Assembly (NCBI RefSeq): GCF_900176515.1
Contig: NZ_FWXV01000012.1
Location: 248,001-312,000, forward strand
From: Kibdelosporangium aridum
Lineage (GTDB): Bacteria; Actinomycetota; Actinomycetes; Mycobacteriales; Pseudonocardiaceae
Direction of reading: 5' to 3'
DNA length: 64,000 bases
The notes beneath the pieces were generated by a model, which ran no database searches, was not told the DNA's origin, and saw nothing but the letters and a program-made list of their open reading frames with translations. Positions 1 through 8,905 of this stretch are shown here, in pieces. The translations under genes and the position numbers were made by a program. Every line of letters starts with the position of its first letter. The first letter of the stretch is position 1.

Positions 1-654
1 GCCAAGCACATCGGGGTGTTCACCGGCGGCGTGAACACCACTGTGGACGGTGAACTCGTGAAGTACAGCAAGCAGATGGACGCGCTGCAAGCGAAGGCAC
101 GCAGGTTCACCGGCGAGGAGGTCGCGACGGTCACCTGGCTCGGATACGAAGCACCACAGCAAGCCAACCCGTTGAAGGACCCATTGCAGGCCGCGCAGGA
201 CATTCTCGGTGACCAAAGTGCGTTGAGCCCGGACTCCGCGCGGAAGAGCGGCAAGGACCTCGCGGAGTTCCTCAACGGCCTCGACACGTCACGGGAGACG
301 GATGCGCACGTCACCGCGATGGGCCACTCGTACGGCTCACTCACGACCAGCTACGCCGTACAGCGTGGCACCGGCGTCGACGACGTGATCTTCTTCGGCT
401 CACCGGGGATCGGCACCCATGACGTCCGGGATTTGCGGGTGCCCGACGCCTTCCTGGTCGAAGCGGACGGTGACTGGATCGCCGACACCCAGGCGTTCGG
501 CCCGGACCCGGCGTCGATGAAGGACATGAAACACCTGGACAGCGGCGACATCCGCGGCCACAGCGACTATCTGGACAGCGGTTCGCAGAGTCTGCGCAAC
601 ATGGGCGCGGTGGTCGCCGGAGCCGAGCAGCACGCCGGCTATTCCAAGCGTTGA
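1..654 (+). CDS. alpha/beta hydrolase, DUF1023-like, 5' partial
   Basis: The reading frame is open from base 1, so the true start lies outside the window. The visible part is the C-terminal catalytic half of an alpha/beta hydrolase: a nucleophile elbow GHSYGS is followed by the strand VIFFGSPGIG, a short acidic stretch with VEADGDWIAD, and a late His region (KHLDSGDIRGHSDYL). This arrangement matches the DUF1023 hydrolase family of actinomycetes. Substrate is unknown. The next gene follows closely on the same strand but is of a different kind. Confidence 0.75.
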   Translation, partial: AKHIGVFTGGVNTTVDGELVKYSKQMDALQAKARRFTGEEVATVTWLGYEAPQQANPLKDPLQAAQDILGDQSALSPDSARKSGKDLAEFLNGLDTSRETDAHVTAMGHSYGSLTTSYAVQRGTGVDDVIFFGSPGIGTHDVRDLRVPDAFLVEADGDWIADTQAFGPDPASMKDMKHLDSGDIRGHSDYLDSGSQSLRNMGAVVAGAEQHAGYSKR

Positions 655-726
655 CGTGCACTGCCGATGACTTTCGGGCACGGGGATGGTCCACCCTGGC
701 GCAACGACTGGAGAGGAGTGGTCCGA

Positions 727-1062
727 GTGGACTTGTACAGCGTGATCCAGGTGAGCGACCGGGCCAAGGCGCTGGAGTGGTTCGAGGCGTTCTTCGGGCG
801 CCCGGCCGACGAGGTCATCGGTGAGGAGTACCTGTGGCAGGTCGGCGAGAACGCGTGGGTCGTCGTCGACGACCGGAGTGCCGAACGGGTGGGCGGAGCC
901 ATGATCACGCTCGGCGTGACCGACCTTGACGACATCCTGGCCCGGCTTGCCGCGCACGGCATCGCCCATGAGCCAGTGGAAACCTACGGTAACGGAGTGC
1001 GTCACGTCGTAGTCCTCGACCCGGACGGAAACAGCGTATCGCTTGCAGAGGCGCCTGTTTAG
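727..1062 (+). CDS. VOC (glyoxalase/bleomycin resistance) family protein
   Basis: A 111-residue protein of one VOC unit with paired beta-alpha-beta-beta-beta modules. The N-terminal half has VIQVSDRAKALEWFEAFFG and the C-terminal half has GNGVRHVVVLDPDGNSVSLAE, which are typical of the glyoxalase/dioxygenase superfamily. GTG 727 is chosen as start because GAGAGGAG lies about 10 bp upstream and the preceding residues of the longer frame do not look like VOC sequence. The proteins may be metal enzymes or binding proteins; no substrate can be assigned. Confidence 0.75.
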   Translation: MDLYSVIQVSDRAKALEWFEAFFGRPADEVIGEEYLWQVGENAWVVVDDRSAERVGGAMITLGVTDLDDILARLAAHGIAHEPVETYGNGVRHVVVLDPDGNSVSLAEAPV

Positions 1063-1111
1063 CCGGTTTGGCCGCTTGTTCCACGCGGTGCCAAAGGATC
1101 TACTGCACTGC

Positions 1112-1720
1112 ATGGGCAGAGGCAAAGCCGAACTTGTCCACTTGCGGGTGAGCCAGCCAAATCCACGGGACCCGAGCGCCAGGCGCGCGTTGCCAGAGCG
1201 CCGGGTCTCTCCCACCGAGCCGCTGGCGCCCGCACCCGACGACCCGGTGTTCGCATCGGCCGTCACCCTCAGATGCGACGAATGCGAAGAGGACTACCGG
1301 GTCGGCCTGCTGAAGCGCTCGGTGCTGGCGCGGCGTCAGCTGCGCAACTACCAGCTGTGGATCTGCGCCGCGATCACGGCCGGACTGGAATCCCTCCTGG
1401 TGATCGCGTTTCCGCACGACCTGATGATCAACGACGAGGACGCGGTTGTGGCCTACGCCGCATTCTCGGTCTTCGTCCTGTTCGCAGCGCTGCCGCTGTA
1501 CATCGCGTGGGGCGGCATCCGCGCGCTGCGCGGCAAGATGCTCAAAGTGGACGAGTCGGAGCCGCCGGCCGAGGACCACGGGTGGGTGTGGACCCGGCCG
1601 AGCGGCAGGATGGTCGCGTACCTCCCCGATCTGACGGGCTTCACGGAAGGCGACCGCCGCCGCGTATACCGGATCCGGCAGTCCGACCCGGCGCCTGACT
1701 CCACAGTGGACGGGACATGA
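1112..1720 (+). CDS. hypothetical membrane protein with CxxC motif
   Basis: About 202 residues. A Pro/Arg-rich N-terminal part leads to LRCDECEEDYRVG, half of a zinc-ribbon-like site, then two membrane segments (around YQLWICAAITAGLESLLVIA and AAFSVFVLFAALPLYIAW) and a soluble tail ending in RRRVYRIRQSDP. The frame extends upstream to 1043, but that would overlap the VOC gene, so ATG 1112 is preferred; the ribosome site is weak either way. Function unknown. Confidence 0.5.
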   Translation: MGRGKAELVHLRVSQPNPRDPSARRALPERRVSPTEPLAPAPDDPVFASAVTLRCDECEEDYRVGLLKRSVLARRQLRNYQLWICAAITAGLESLLVIAFPHDLMINDEDAVVAYAAFSVFVLFAALPLYIAWGGIRALRGKMLKVDESEPPAEDHGWVWTRPSGRMVAYLPDLTGFTEGDRRRVYRIRQSDPAPDSTVDGT

Positions 1721-2104
1721 TCTCTTGCTCCCGGCGCTGACTGAACCGGGCTTGCTGCCCCACGATCCATCCATCGGGTGAATGCCGTACCGGAGTGGGC
1801 AGTGGCCGTTGTAGGTTGCTGTCCGGCAGTACGGCTGCCATTGAGGCTCCTCCTGACCCGGTTGGAGTGAGTGCCTCCAAAGCTCGCCCGAGCGAGTCCC
1901 GTGAATTCCCTGGGTTGGCCCGGGTGTGGATTCGCTGCGGCTGGAGATCGCCAACGACGCGGTGGTGAACTTTCTCGCCGAGACGTTTCCCGTGGTGGTG
2001 GACGGCGAAGTGGTCCATGACCTGGCCGCACAGCCTGTCGACCTGTGAGCGGCGTCCTCAGGCGGATCGCGTTGCTTCGCGGTGCGACCAGGATCGACAG
2101 TGTC
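1721..2104. other. intergenic region with a possible gene remnant
   Basis: No convincing full gene. A 40-codon plus-strand frame from GTG 1926 to TGA 2048 reads sensibly (LRLEIANDAVVNFLAETF followed by PVVVDGEVVHDL) and overlaps a GTG at 2045 in a GTGA junction. It could be the 3' end of a decayed gene. I do not recognise the family. Confidence 0.3.
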
Positions 2105-2400
2105 GTGGACGGCGACGCCCTGCGTGTTCAGTGGCACGGCGGCCCTGACGGCAAGGTGATCGCCGCGAGAGAGATGAGTCAGGTCTACCGGCTGCTGCGA
2201 AAGCACGGCATCTCGCAGCGGCAGATCGCCGCGCAGACCGGCCAGTCGCAGTCCGAGGTGTCGGAGATCCTCAAAGGTCGCCAGGTCATGGCCTATGACG
2301 TACTCGTGCGGATCGCCCAAGGCCTGGGCGTCCCAAAAAGATACATGGGCATCGATGCAGAGTCGTTGAAGCGTCAGAAGTTCCTCCTTGATCGCCGTGT
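2105..2400 (+). pseudogene. truncated helix-turn-helix regulator
   Basis: A clear HTH segment is present: MSQVYRLLRKHGISQRQIAA and then TGQSQSEVSEILKGRQVMAY, followed by DVLVRIAQGLGVP. In actinomycetes this module heads longer regulators, usually continuing after GVP with YMGLAYDE-like sequence and a TPR region. Here the frame goes YMGIDAESLKRQKFLL and then becomes low-information sequence running antisense through the kinase gene at 2519-3460. The regulator therefore appears to be cut off after the HTH. The start is uncertain (GTG 2045 or GTG 2105). Confidence 0.5.
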
Positions 2401-2513
2401 TGAGCCTCGGCCCGCTGGCCGTCGTGACCCTGACCGCCGTGTGGGCGCGATCGCCATCGCGCCGCGCGGCAGCCCTTCGAGTCCTGCGCGTCCTGAAAGG
2501 CCGCAGGCGATGA
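2388..2513 (+). CDS. small single-pass membrane protein
   Basis: A 41-codon frame from TTG 2388 (or GTG 2397) to TGA 2511-2513. It encodes a hydrophobic segment, LIAVLSLGPLAVVTLTAVWA, followed by an Arg-rich tail with ALRVLRVLKGRR. One membrane span followed by a basic tail is a common shape for small actinobacterial proteins. It ends 5 bp from the convergent kinase gene. There is no clear ribosome site, so translation is unproven. Confidence 0.4.
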   Translation: MIAVLSLGPLAVVTLTAVWARSPSRRAAALRVLRVLKGRRR

Positions 2514-2518
2514 CCTGC

Positions 2519-3460
2519 TCAGCCCAGCGTGTCCATCAGGGCGGTGACGTAGGCGTCCAGCCGCTGCTCCACGGCTCGCGTCGTCAGGTCTGTCTTGCCT
2601 GCGTCCCGCCATGGCTGCGCAACCAACCCCACTTCTTCAGAGCACGCCAGCCCGTCCCGCACCAGCCAGTACAGCCGCTCGCTCGCGGCCGCGGCCAGCA
2701 CCCCGCCAGCATCCTCATACGCCTCAACGAACCGGAGACCCCACACCGGGCCGTGCAACAGCGCGAGATTGGTGGCGCAATGCGCCACATCGAGATCCGC
2801 CGGGCCCCACGAGGTCTGGGCCCAATCGACGACCCCAGTGATCCGCGCTGGGGACAGCACGTCGAACAGCACGTTGCCGGGTTGGAAGTCCCGGTGCAGG
2901 AATCGTCCTTCATAGGGCGGCGCGGGCTTGCGGATCACGTCGATCGCTGCGGCCCACGCCGCCGCGTCGGCGCCCTTCGGAGTCACGACGCTGTCAGCGG
3001 TCGTCCACGCCACATAGTCCCGGGGTCGCTCGGCGGGCCGCAACGCGTGGATCGCCACGAGTTGACGAGCCAGCAGGGGAACACGCGTCTCCAGTCCCTC
3101 GTCGTCGAGGACCGTCCGGCCCGCCAGATGTGTCATCAGCAGCGACGGATATTCGCAATGCGCGGCGGTCGGATCAACCGCGACCAGTCCAGGAGCTGGC
3201 ACGCCGCTCCCCGCGAGCTGGGTCAGGGCACCGGCCTCCCTGTTCAGCCAGTCCTCGGCGTGCTCCGTGTTGACAAAGGTTCGCAGCACCAGGTCACGGG
3301 TGCCTCCGTCGCGCGTGCCGATGGCCAGCCGCCGCATCTGGGCAGTGATGCCGCCGTGCAGTGCCTCAGATCTGATGATCCGTTCGCCGACCTCCAGGTG
3401 CTGGCTCACCCAAGCCAGTGTCAACGGCCGGACGGCCAACGCCTCATCGTGGTTGAGCAC
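2519..3460 (-). CDS. aminoglycoside phosphotransferase (APH)-fold kinase
   Basis: A 313-residue APH/choline-kinase fold protein. The catalytic loop HRDFQPGNVLFD and the metal-binding VVDWAQTSWGPADLDVAH are intact, as is the N-lobe region with LVLRTFVNTEHAEDWLNRE. Family members phosphorylate aminoglycosides, macrolides, hydroxyurea or small metabolites. It lies 50 bp downstream of the antiporter in the same direction and may be the last gene of the PKS operon, where a self-resistance or tailoring role is possible but unproven. Start GTG 3460. Confidence 0.8.
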   Translation of the reverse strand: MLNHDEALAVRPLTLAWVSQHLEVGERIIRSEALHGGITAQMRRLAIGTRDGGTRDLVLRTFVNTEHAEDWLNREAGALTQLAGSGVPAPGLVAVDPTAAHCEYPSLLMTHLAGRTVLDDEGLETRVPLLARQLVAIHALRPAERPRDYVAWTTADSVVTPKGADAAAWAAAIDVIRKPAPPYEGRFLHRDFQPGNVLFDVLSPARITGVVDWAQTSWGPADLDVAHCATNLALLHGPVWGLRFVEAYEDAGGVLAAAASERLYWLVRDGLACSEEVGLVAQPWRDAGKTDLTTRAVEQRLDAYVTALMDTLG

Positions 3461-3510
3461 CGCGCCATCCCATCATCCGCACGGCGACGCTCGCAAAAGC
3501 CTTTCAACCT

Positions 3511-4893
3511 CTAACGCGGGGCCTCTCGTGCCGTGGCGTCCTTCTGCACTGTGCCGGTCCCCACACCGTTGTGATCTTCGCCGGATGGCCCGAAGACAAT
3601 GCCCTTCTTCCATCCGTTTCGTTCGAACAGCCGCATGACCGGGGTGGCCAGGAAGGTCGTGACGATCGTCATCAAGGCGAGGATCGTGTAGAGCTGGCCT
3701 GTGATCAGGCCCGCGGAAAGGCCGATATTGAGCAGAATCAGCTCCATCAATCCGCGGGCGTTGGCGAGCGCACCCATCGCGCCTGCTTCACGCCAGCTCA
3801 TGCCCTGCCACCGGGCAACCAGGCCGATGGCACCGAATTTGCCTGCGAACGACACGATCAGCACGACGACCGCTACCAGCAGCACCTGTGGATCGAATAT
3901 CAGGTTGAGCTCGGTGTTGAGCCCCGAGTAGATGAAGAAAGCCGGCAGCAGGAGGTAGGCGACCAACGGTTCGAAACGTTCACGGATAGCGTCGAGGAAT
4001 TTCCCACGCGGCATCACCGTCCCCGCCACGAATGCCCCGAAGACCGAGTAGATGCCCACGTAGTCGGTGAACCAACTCGCCAGCAGCACAACGAGCAGAA
4101 CTATCGTGAGCGGAACGACCGCCAGACCACCGCTGCGTTCACGATCGCCGTTTCCTGGCGTCCAGGTGTCCAGTCGCTTCAAGAATCGGCGCGCGACAAC
4201 GGTCATGAAGAGCAAATAGGCCAGTCCCCCACCTATCGCGAGGAGCGCACCGGACATGCTCCCCTTTGTCGTGGCGACGACCGTTGCCAGCAGCACCCAG
4301 GCGCAGGCGTCGTCGACAGCCGCACACGACAGCGACATTGTGCCGAGCCTGGTGTTCAACAGGCCTGAGGCGTAGATGATCCAGGCCAGCATCGGGAACG
4401 CGGTGATGGCGACCGCCGCCGCGAGGAACAACCCGCCTTGCCAGCTGCTGACTTTGCTCGTGAAGTAGCCGCCCTGGTCCACCAGCCACACGCCGACCAC
4501 GCCGCCGAGCAGCAAGGGAACGACGATGCCGGCGGCCGAGGTGGCACCGGCCTTTCCCAGGTGCGACCGGAGAATCTCGAGTTTGAACGAGGCACCTACC
4601 AGGAACATGTACAGCACGAGGCCGAGTTGGCCGACGACATAGATCGCCGTCAGGTTCGGGTGGGTTGTCGTCGCGCCGCCGCCCACGTCCAATGTGGCGG
4701 GAAAGAGCCATTCCTGTGCCGCTGGCCAGGCCCAGCCGAGGACCGTCGGCCCCAGTACGAAGCCGGCGGCCATGATCGCGACCACTTGGACCTGACCGAG
4801 CCGCCGGAAAAGCGGCCAGAGCAGGCGGCAGGTGATGAGAATGACCGCGACTTGCAGAAAGAAATGAGTCGTGACCTCAAGTAATGTGGGCAT
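3511..4893 (-). CDS. cation/proton antiporter, CPA2 family
   Basis: A 460-residue integral membrane protein with about 12 hydrophobic segments and the Na+/H+ exchanger domain. The ion-binding pair appears as AAVDDACAWVLLA; two adjacent Asp residues are typical of electrogenic CPA2 antiporters of the NapA/KefB type. A helix with GFVLGPTVLGW near the N-terminus is characteristic. The C-terminal tail is short and lacks RCK or USP domains. It is co-directional with the PKS operon, 55 bp after the thioesterase gene. Antiporters of this family occur in many polyketide clusters; export or pH/ion homeostasis during production is an inference. Confidence 0.85.
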   Translation of the reverse strand: MPTLLEVTTHFFLQVAVILITCRLLWPLFRRLGQVQVVAIMAAGFVLGPTVLGWAWPAAQEWLFPATLDVGGGATTTHPNLTAIYVVGQLGLVLYMFLVGASFKLEILRSHLGKAGATSAAGIVVPLLLGGVVGVWLVDQGGYFTSKVSSWQGGLFLAAAVAITAFPMLAWIIYASGLLNTRLGTMSLSCAAVDDACAWVLLATVVATTKGSMSGALLAIGGGLAYLLFMTVVARRFLKRLDTWTPGNGDRERSGGLAVVPLTIVLLVVLLASWFTDYVGIYSVFGAFVAGTVMPRGKFLDAIRERFEPLVAYLLLPAFFIYSGLNTELNLIFDPQVLLVAVVVLIVSFAGKFGAIGLVARWQGMSWREAGAMGALANARGLMELILLNIGLSAGLITGQLYTILALMTIVTTFLATPVMRLFERNGWKKGIVFGPSGEDHNGVGTGTVQKDATAREAPR

Positions 4894-4948
4894 GCGAAAG
4901 CCTCGCCATGGTGAAATCCAGTACGTTTCTTCGGCGGTGAGCCACCGG

Positions 4949-5425
4949 CTACGGAGTTGGCATCGCTATGACTTGCACCGTGGACATTGCCGTCGCCACC
5001 AGTTTGTTTTCCGCGTTGTGTGCTTCCGCAGCGATATAAATGGCCGTTCGCCCAGCCTTGCGCACCTCGGCGGTCAGCGTCAGCCGTTGTCCGGGAAACA
5101 CCGAGCGCAGGAAATGGGTCGTCAGCTCCAACGTCGTCGTCGGACCACGCGCTGTGAGGTAGCTGAGCGGCCCGATGAGGTTGTCGAACATCGCGGACAG
5201 GAATCCGCCCTGCAGCAGGCCCACGGCATTCGCGTGCTGCGCGGACACCTCCACCGTCGCGGTCAACGATCGGGCGGGAACGTATTCCTCGAACCGGATG
5301 TCGAAGGCCTTCACCGACGGTGGGGGCAGCTCGAGGGCGACCCCGGGTGGGGCAACGCTGCGAAACAGGTCGAACGTGCACTGCAGAACCTGTTCGTGCC
5401 CGCGAATCGTCGCGTCATCGCTCAT
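4949..5425 (-). CDS. PaaI-type hotdog thioesterase
   Basis: A 158-residue single hotdog domain. The helix LLQGGFLSAMFDNLIGPLSY carries the usual nucleophile/acid region, and LELTTHFLRSVFPGQRL is the typical strand after it. Such enzymes hydrolyse acyl-CoA or acyl-ACP thioesters. The start ATG 5425 shares one base with the stop of the upstream hydrolase (TGATG), so the two are translationally coupled. In this operon it could free stalled or finished acyl groups from the PKS or from CoA after the ligase step. Confidence 0.8.
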   Translation of the reverse strand: MSDDATIRGHEQVLQCTFDLFRSVAPPGVALELPPPSVKAFDIRFEEYVPARSLTATVEVSAQHANAVGLLQGGFLSAMFDNLIGPLSYLTARGPTTTLELTTHFLRSVFPGQRLTLTAEVRKAGRTAIYIAAEAHNAENKLVATAMSTVQVIAMPTP

Positions 5426-6231
5426 CAGTCGCTCCTGGCTTCGCCGCGGCTCCGCTCCGCGGTTGTCAGAAAAGTCTCCAGCATCGCGTTGAATCCCGGG
5501 GCATGTTGGACGGCATGCCCCGCTCCGGGCAGGCAGGCCCGCTGCGCGTCGAGCCGGGCGGCGAGGGCATCACACAGCCGCTCGAGTGCGGGGTTGTGAT
5601 CTCCCGAGAAAACCAGCGTCGGCGTGCCTGCCTCTGTGATCACCTCGAATCGCGGCTGTGCCTCCCGCGGCGAACGAAGTTCACGCCACAGCCCCATCGC
5701 GTGGCGAACGCCGTCATCCTCGCCGGCAAGCATGTCGCGGTCCACGCCGGCAAGGGCGAAGAACTCGCTCTCGGCCTGCGCGTCGTCCGCGCTCGCGGCG
5801 AACCGGTCGGCCAGGCCGGCCAGCTCCATCACGACTTCGTCGTCTTCGGCCGCGACCCACAGCGGTACCTCGATCAAAGTCAGCGACCGAACCCGTTCCG
5901 GCATCCGCTCGGCCGCGATACACGCCCCCAAGCCGCCGTACGAGAAGCCGACCAGGTGCACGCCGCCAGGCTCCTGCGCGATGAGTTCCACCAAGTCGTC
6001 GGCGTCGGCGAGGAAGTCCTGCAACGACGCGGGAGGACTGGGCGGGTAGCCCCGGCGGCTCGGAACGATGAGCGTCCACCGGGTTTCCAGCTCTTGTTGA
6101 CTGGACCAGGTGATGTTCGGCGGCAGCCCGCCGTGCACCAGTACGACCGACGGCCCGGTTCCCGACCGTTGGACGAACAGGGGCGCCGAGGACGGCGTGC
6201 CCATCGGGTCAGAAGTTCCTCTTAAGGTCAT
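5425..6231 (-). CDS. alpha/beta hydrolase
   Basis: A 268-residue alpha/beta hydrolase. Visible features are the oxyanion segment VVLVHGGLPPN, the nucleophile elbow GFSYGG with Ser, a lid region rich in Glu, and the late His in LPGAGHAVQHAPGFN. Start ATG 6231 overlaps the ligase stop by four bases (ATGA), a mark of translational coupling. It could be an esterase, lactonase or C-C hydrolase acting on the polyketide; the sequence does not say which. Confidence 0.8.
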   Translation of the reverse strand: MTLRGTSDPMGTPSSAPLFVQRSGTGPSVVLVHGGLPPNITWSSQQELETRWTLIVPSRRGYPPSPPASLQDFLADADDLVELIAQEPGGVHLVGFSYGGLGACIAAERMPERVRSLTLIEVPLWVAAEDDEVVMELAGLADRFAASADDAQAESEFFALAGVDRDMLAGEDDGVRHAMGLWRELRSPREAQPRFEVITEAGTPTLVFSGDHNPALERLCDALAARLDAQRACLPGAGHAVQHAPGFNAMLETFLTTAERSRGEARSD

Positions 6232-7988
6232 AGCCCTCTCCTCGCCCCAACGACGGCGCCGTAGCGTTCCGGCGTGAGCTCCTGATAACTGGGGTCCCCC
6301 GCATCACGTACATAGATGGGCTCGCCGTCCCTCGGGGCGAAACCCTCTCGCTGGAGTGACAGCTTGGCCAGCTTCAACGTCGCCGTCGTCTCGAGCGAGG
6401 GAAGCACACGGATGAAGACCGGCTGCGCGTAGCGCGGCAACGCCGAATCGAGGTGCGCGGCGAGCGCCTCGCCATCGAATCGAGCACCCTCGGCGAGAAC
6501 GACGGCAGCCATCCCGGCACGGCCTTCGCGTCCCGGCACCGTCACGCCGTAGACGGCGGCCGCGACGATTCCCGGCCACCGCACGAGTTGTTCCTGCACT
6601 TCGGTGGTCGACACGTTCTCGCCCTTGTAGCGGAAAGTGTCGCCGAGCCGGTCCACGAAATACAGGTTGTTCTGCGCGTCAAGGCGAAACGTGTCGCCCG
6701 TGTTGTACAACGCGTCTCCGTCCTGGAAGGCGTTCTTGACGATCTTCGCGCGGGTGGCTTGTTCGTCGCGATAGCCGCCGAAGGGTGTTCGCTTGCGAAT
6801 CGGCCCGAGCAGGACCCCGACTTCGCCGGGCCCGCACGCGACCAGCCGCCCGTTGTCCCTGACGAAGTCGTCCTGCTCGAAGTCCCACTTCGCCAGCTTG
6901 CCGCCGAGGCGCAGCTTGCCGACCGACCCGACCTGTCCGGACAGATTGATCGTGGCGATGTTGCCCTCGGTGGACGCGTACATCTCGACGATCCGAGGTA
7001 TCCCGAACCGGGCTTGCAGTTCGGTCCAGACATCGGCCTGCAGTCCTTGCCCGACGATGACACGCACCCGGTGCCCGCGATCGAACTCGCCGGGCGGCGT
7101 GTTGACCAGATACCGGCACATCTCGCCGATGTAGTTGAAGCCGGTCGCTTGGCAGCGGTGAATGTCGCGCCAGAACCCACTTGCCGAGAACCGGCGGGCG
7201 AGCGCCAGCGTGGATCCGTGCGCGAGCACGCTCGAAAGCCCGATCACCAAAGCGTTGGTGTGAAACAGCGGAAGGCAGTTGTAGATCACGTCCCCCGGTT
7301 CGAACCGCCATGCCAGAGCGCCGGTGACCCGGCCGACCGTGGTCAACCGTTGGTAGCTCATGACGGCGGCCTTGGCGCGCCCAGTCGTTCCGCTCGTGAA
7401 AATGTAGGCGCCGGTGTCGCCGAGGGTCTGTTCGGCTGTCTCGGGTGGATCTGTGGTCGTCGTGCTTGGCACGAACCGCGTAAGGCCTGCGGTATCGCAG
7501 GCGGCAGCCGTTTCGTCCTCATCCACGAGGCAGCGGGCAATCACTTCGTCCGCCACGCGGTCGCGGATCGCCAGGAACGCGGGCAGGCACTCCGAACCGA
7601 CGATCATGTGACTGGCCCCGCACACCGACAAGGCGTGCGCCAGCCCGTCACCACGTGCCCGCGTGTTGACCAAGGCCGCGACGACCCCGAGCTTCCCCGC
7701 CGCCAGATAGTGCCAGATGAACTCCGGACGGTTCTCCATCAGCAAGGCGAGGACGTCGCCCTTGCGCAGGCCCCTTTCCCGATACGCGTGGGCGATGCCG
7801 TTGACGATGCGATTGGCCTGCGCGTAGGTGAACCGCTGGTCCTCGTAGAGCAGGAAAGCAACAGCCGCGTGCCTGCGTTGCCTGCTTCTGCGCTCGAGTT
7901 CGAGCGCCAGTGTTCGGTTCGAGCCCGCGCCTTCCAGCAGGCCCTGGGCGAGGACTGCGTACGACCGGACTCGATGCGTCAGCGACAC
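6228..7988 (-). CDS. FATP/FadD6-like acyl-CoA synthetase
   Basis: A 586-residue ANL-superfamily adenylating enzyme. The P-loop YIFTSGTTGRAKAAV, the A5 region IVEMYASTEGN, the A7-A8 region NTGDTFRLDAQNNLYFVDRL with GDTFRYKGENVSTTEV, and the A10 lysine (TATLKLAK) are all present. The GYRDEQATRAKIVKNAF type sequence before A7 is typical of very-long-chain (FATP/FadD6) synthetases. Start GTG 7988 overlaps the SDR stop by one base; the longer frame upstream only overlaps the SDR. It probably activates a carboxylic acid, possibly the released polyketide, as AMP ester and CoA thioester. Confidence 0.85.
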   Translation of the reverse strand: MSLTHRVRSYAVLAQGLLEGAGSNRTLALELERRSRQRRHAAVAFLLYEDQRFTYAQANRIVNGIAHAYRERGLRKGDVLALLMENRPEFIWHYLAAGKLGVVAALVNTRARGDGLAHALSVCGASHMIVGSECLPAFLAIRDRVADEVIARCLVDEDETAAACDTAGLTRFVPSTTTTDPPETAEQTLGDTGAYIFTSGTTGRAKAAVMSYQRLTTVGRVTGALAWRFEPGDVIYNCLPLFHTNALVIGLSSVLAHGSTLALARRFSASGFWRDIHRCQATGFNYIGEMCRYLVNTPPGEFDRGHRVRVIVGQGLQADVWTELQARFGIPRIVEMYASTEGNIATINLSGQVGSVGKLRLGGKLAKWDFEQDDFVRDNGRLVACGPGEVGVLLGPIRKRTPFGGYRDEQATRAKIVKNAFQDGDALYNTGDTFRLDAQNNLYFVDRLGDTFRYKGENVSTTEVQEQLVRWPGIVAAAVYGVTVPGREGRAGMAAVVLAEGARFDGEALAAHLDSALPRYAQPVFIRVLPSLETTATLKLAKLSLQREGFAPRDGEPIYVRDAGDPSYQELTPERYGAVVGARRGL

Positions 7989-8905
7989 TACGCGTCCTTC
8001 GCGGATTTCGAGGCTTTCGCCGCGTCGGCGGCCATCATGGCGGCGAAGTACTTCTCCCGCGCCTGTTCGGCGAGAAGGTCCCAGCGGGCCCACGTCATCG
8101 CGGTGGGTTCCCGATCGGGCACGAACCGGTACCGCGACAGGTCCTCGATCCCCTTGAAACGCCTGAGGATCTCCGCGTCGAGCAGAGTACTGCCACAGAG
8201 TTTCTCCGGGTCCTGTTCGAGCACCGCCATCGTGGCGTCGACGACGATGTCCTCGCTTCGCCAATCCTCGGGGGCGCCGATGCCGAGGTTCTGCGTCGCC
8301 GCCGTCCCGATCAGCGTCTGCGTCCACACCGAGTTGCAGGCGATGCCCTGTCCCGCCAGCTCTTGTGCCAGTCCGAGCGTCAGCAGCGTGGCGTTGAGCT
8401 TTGACGCCATGTAAGCCACTTTGCCGCCGACGTGCTCGAGCACCTCAAGCCCGATCGGCGGGCTCATGGTGACGATGTGTCCCCATTTTTGTTGCCGCAT
8501 ATGGGGAATGCAGTGGTGTGCCAGGAGGAACGGTGCACGGGAGTTGATGTCCAGCATCAAGTCGAACCGCTTCTGCGGTGTGCCTTCGACTGCCTGAAGC
8601 CACATCGCGCCCGCGTTGTTCACCAGGATGTCGATACGACCGAACCGTTCCAGCGCACGGTCGACGAGGTTCTTCAGATCCGCGTCGTCGCGAACGTCGC
8701 AGCGCACACCCAAGGCCTTGCCGCCGCGCGCTTCGATTTCCCGGACGGTCTCCGGCACGCTTCCTGGCAGCCGGCCGTTGCTCTCCATCGTCTTGGCCGC
8801 GACGACCACTGCGGCTCCCTGGCTCGCCAGCTCAAGTGCCAGCGCCTTGCCGATCCCGCGGCTGCCGCCGGTGATGATCGCGACCCTGCCGTCGAAGGGG
8901 GTCAC
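7988..8905 (-). CDS. short-chain dehydrogenase/reductase
   Basis: A 305-residue SDR. The Rossmann motif is TGGSRGIGKALALELASQGA, NNAGAMW is intact, and the catalytic Tyr/Lys pair is YMASK. The long C-terminal tail and the sequence MSPPIGLEVLEHVGG recall the HSDL2-like (hydroxysteroid dehydrogenase-like) group. GTG 8905 is chosen because AGGAGG sits 4 bp upstream and GTGA overlaps the halogenase stop; the ATG at 8923 is less well placed. It presumably oxidises or reduces a hydroxyl/keto group on the polyketide. Substrate unknown. Confidence 0.85.
   Translation of the reverse strand: MTPFDGRVAIITGGSRGIGKALALELASQGAAVVVAAKTMESNGRLPGSVPETVREIEARGGKALGVRCDVRDDADLKNLVDRALERFGRIDILVNNAGAMWLQAVEGTPQKRFDLMLDINSRAPFLLAHHCIPHMRQQKWGHIVTMSPPIGLEVLEHVGGKVAYMASKLNATLLTLGLAQELAGQGIACNSVWTQTLIGTAATQNLGIGAPEDWRSEDIVVDATMAVLEQDPEKLCGSTLLDAEILRRFKGIEDLSRYRFVPDREPTAMTWARWDLLAEQAREKYFAAMMAADAAKASKSAKDA

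Noticed and set aside
1100..2320. 406-codon minus-strand frame across 1100-2320
   Set aside because: It crosses a plausible plus-strand membrane protein gene and an HTH remnant; no domain or ribosome site supports it.
2045..3514. 489-codon plus-strand frame running through the kinase gene
   Set aside because: Only the first 100 or so residues resemble a real protein; the remainder is Arg/Pro/Gln-rich sequence antisense to an intact APH-fold kinase.
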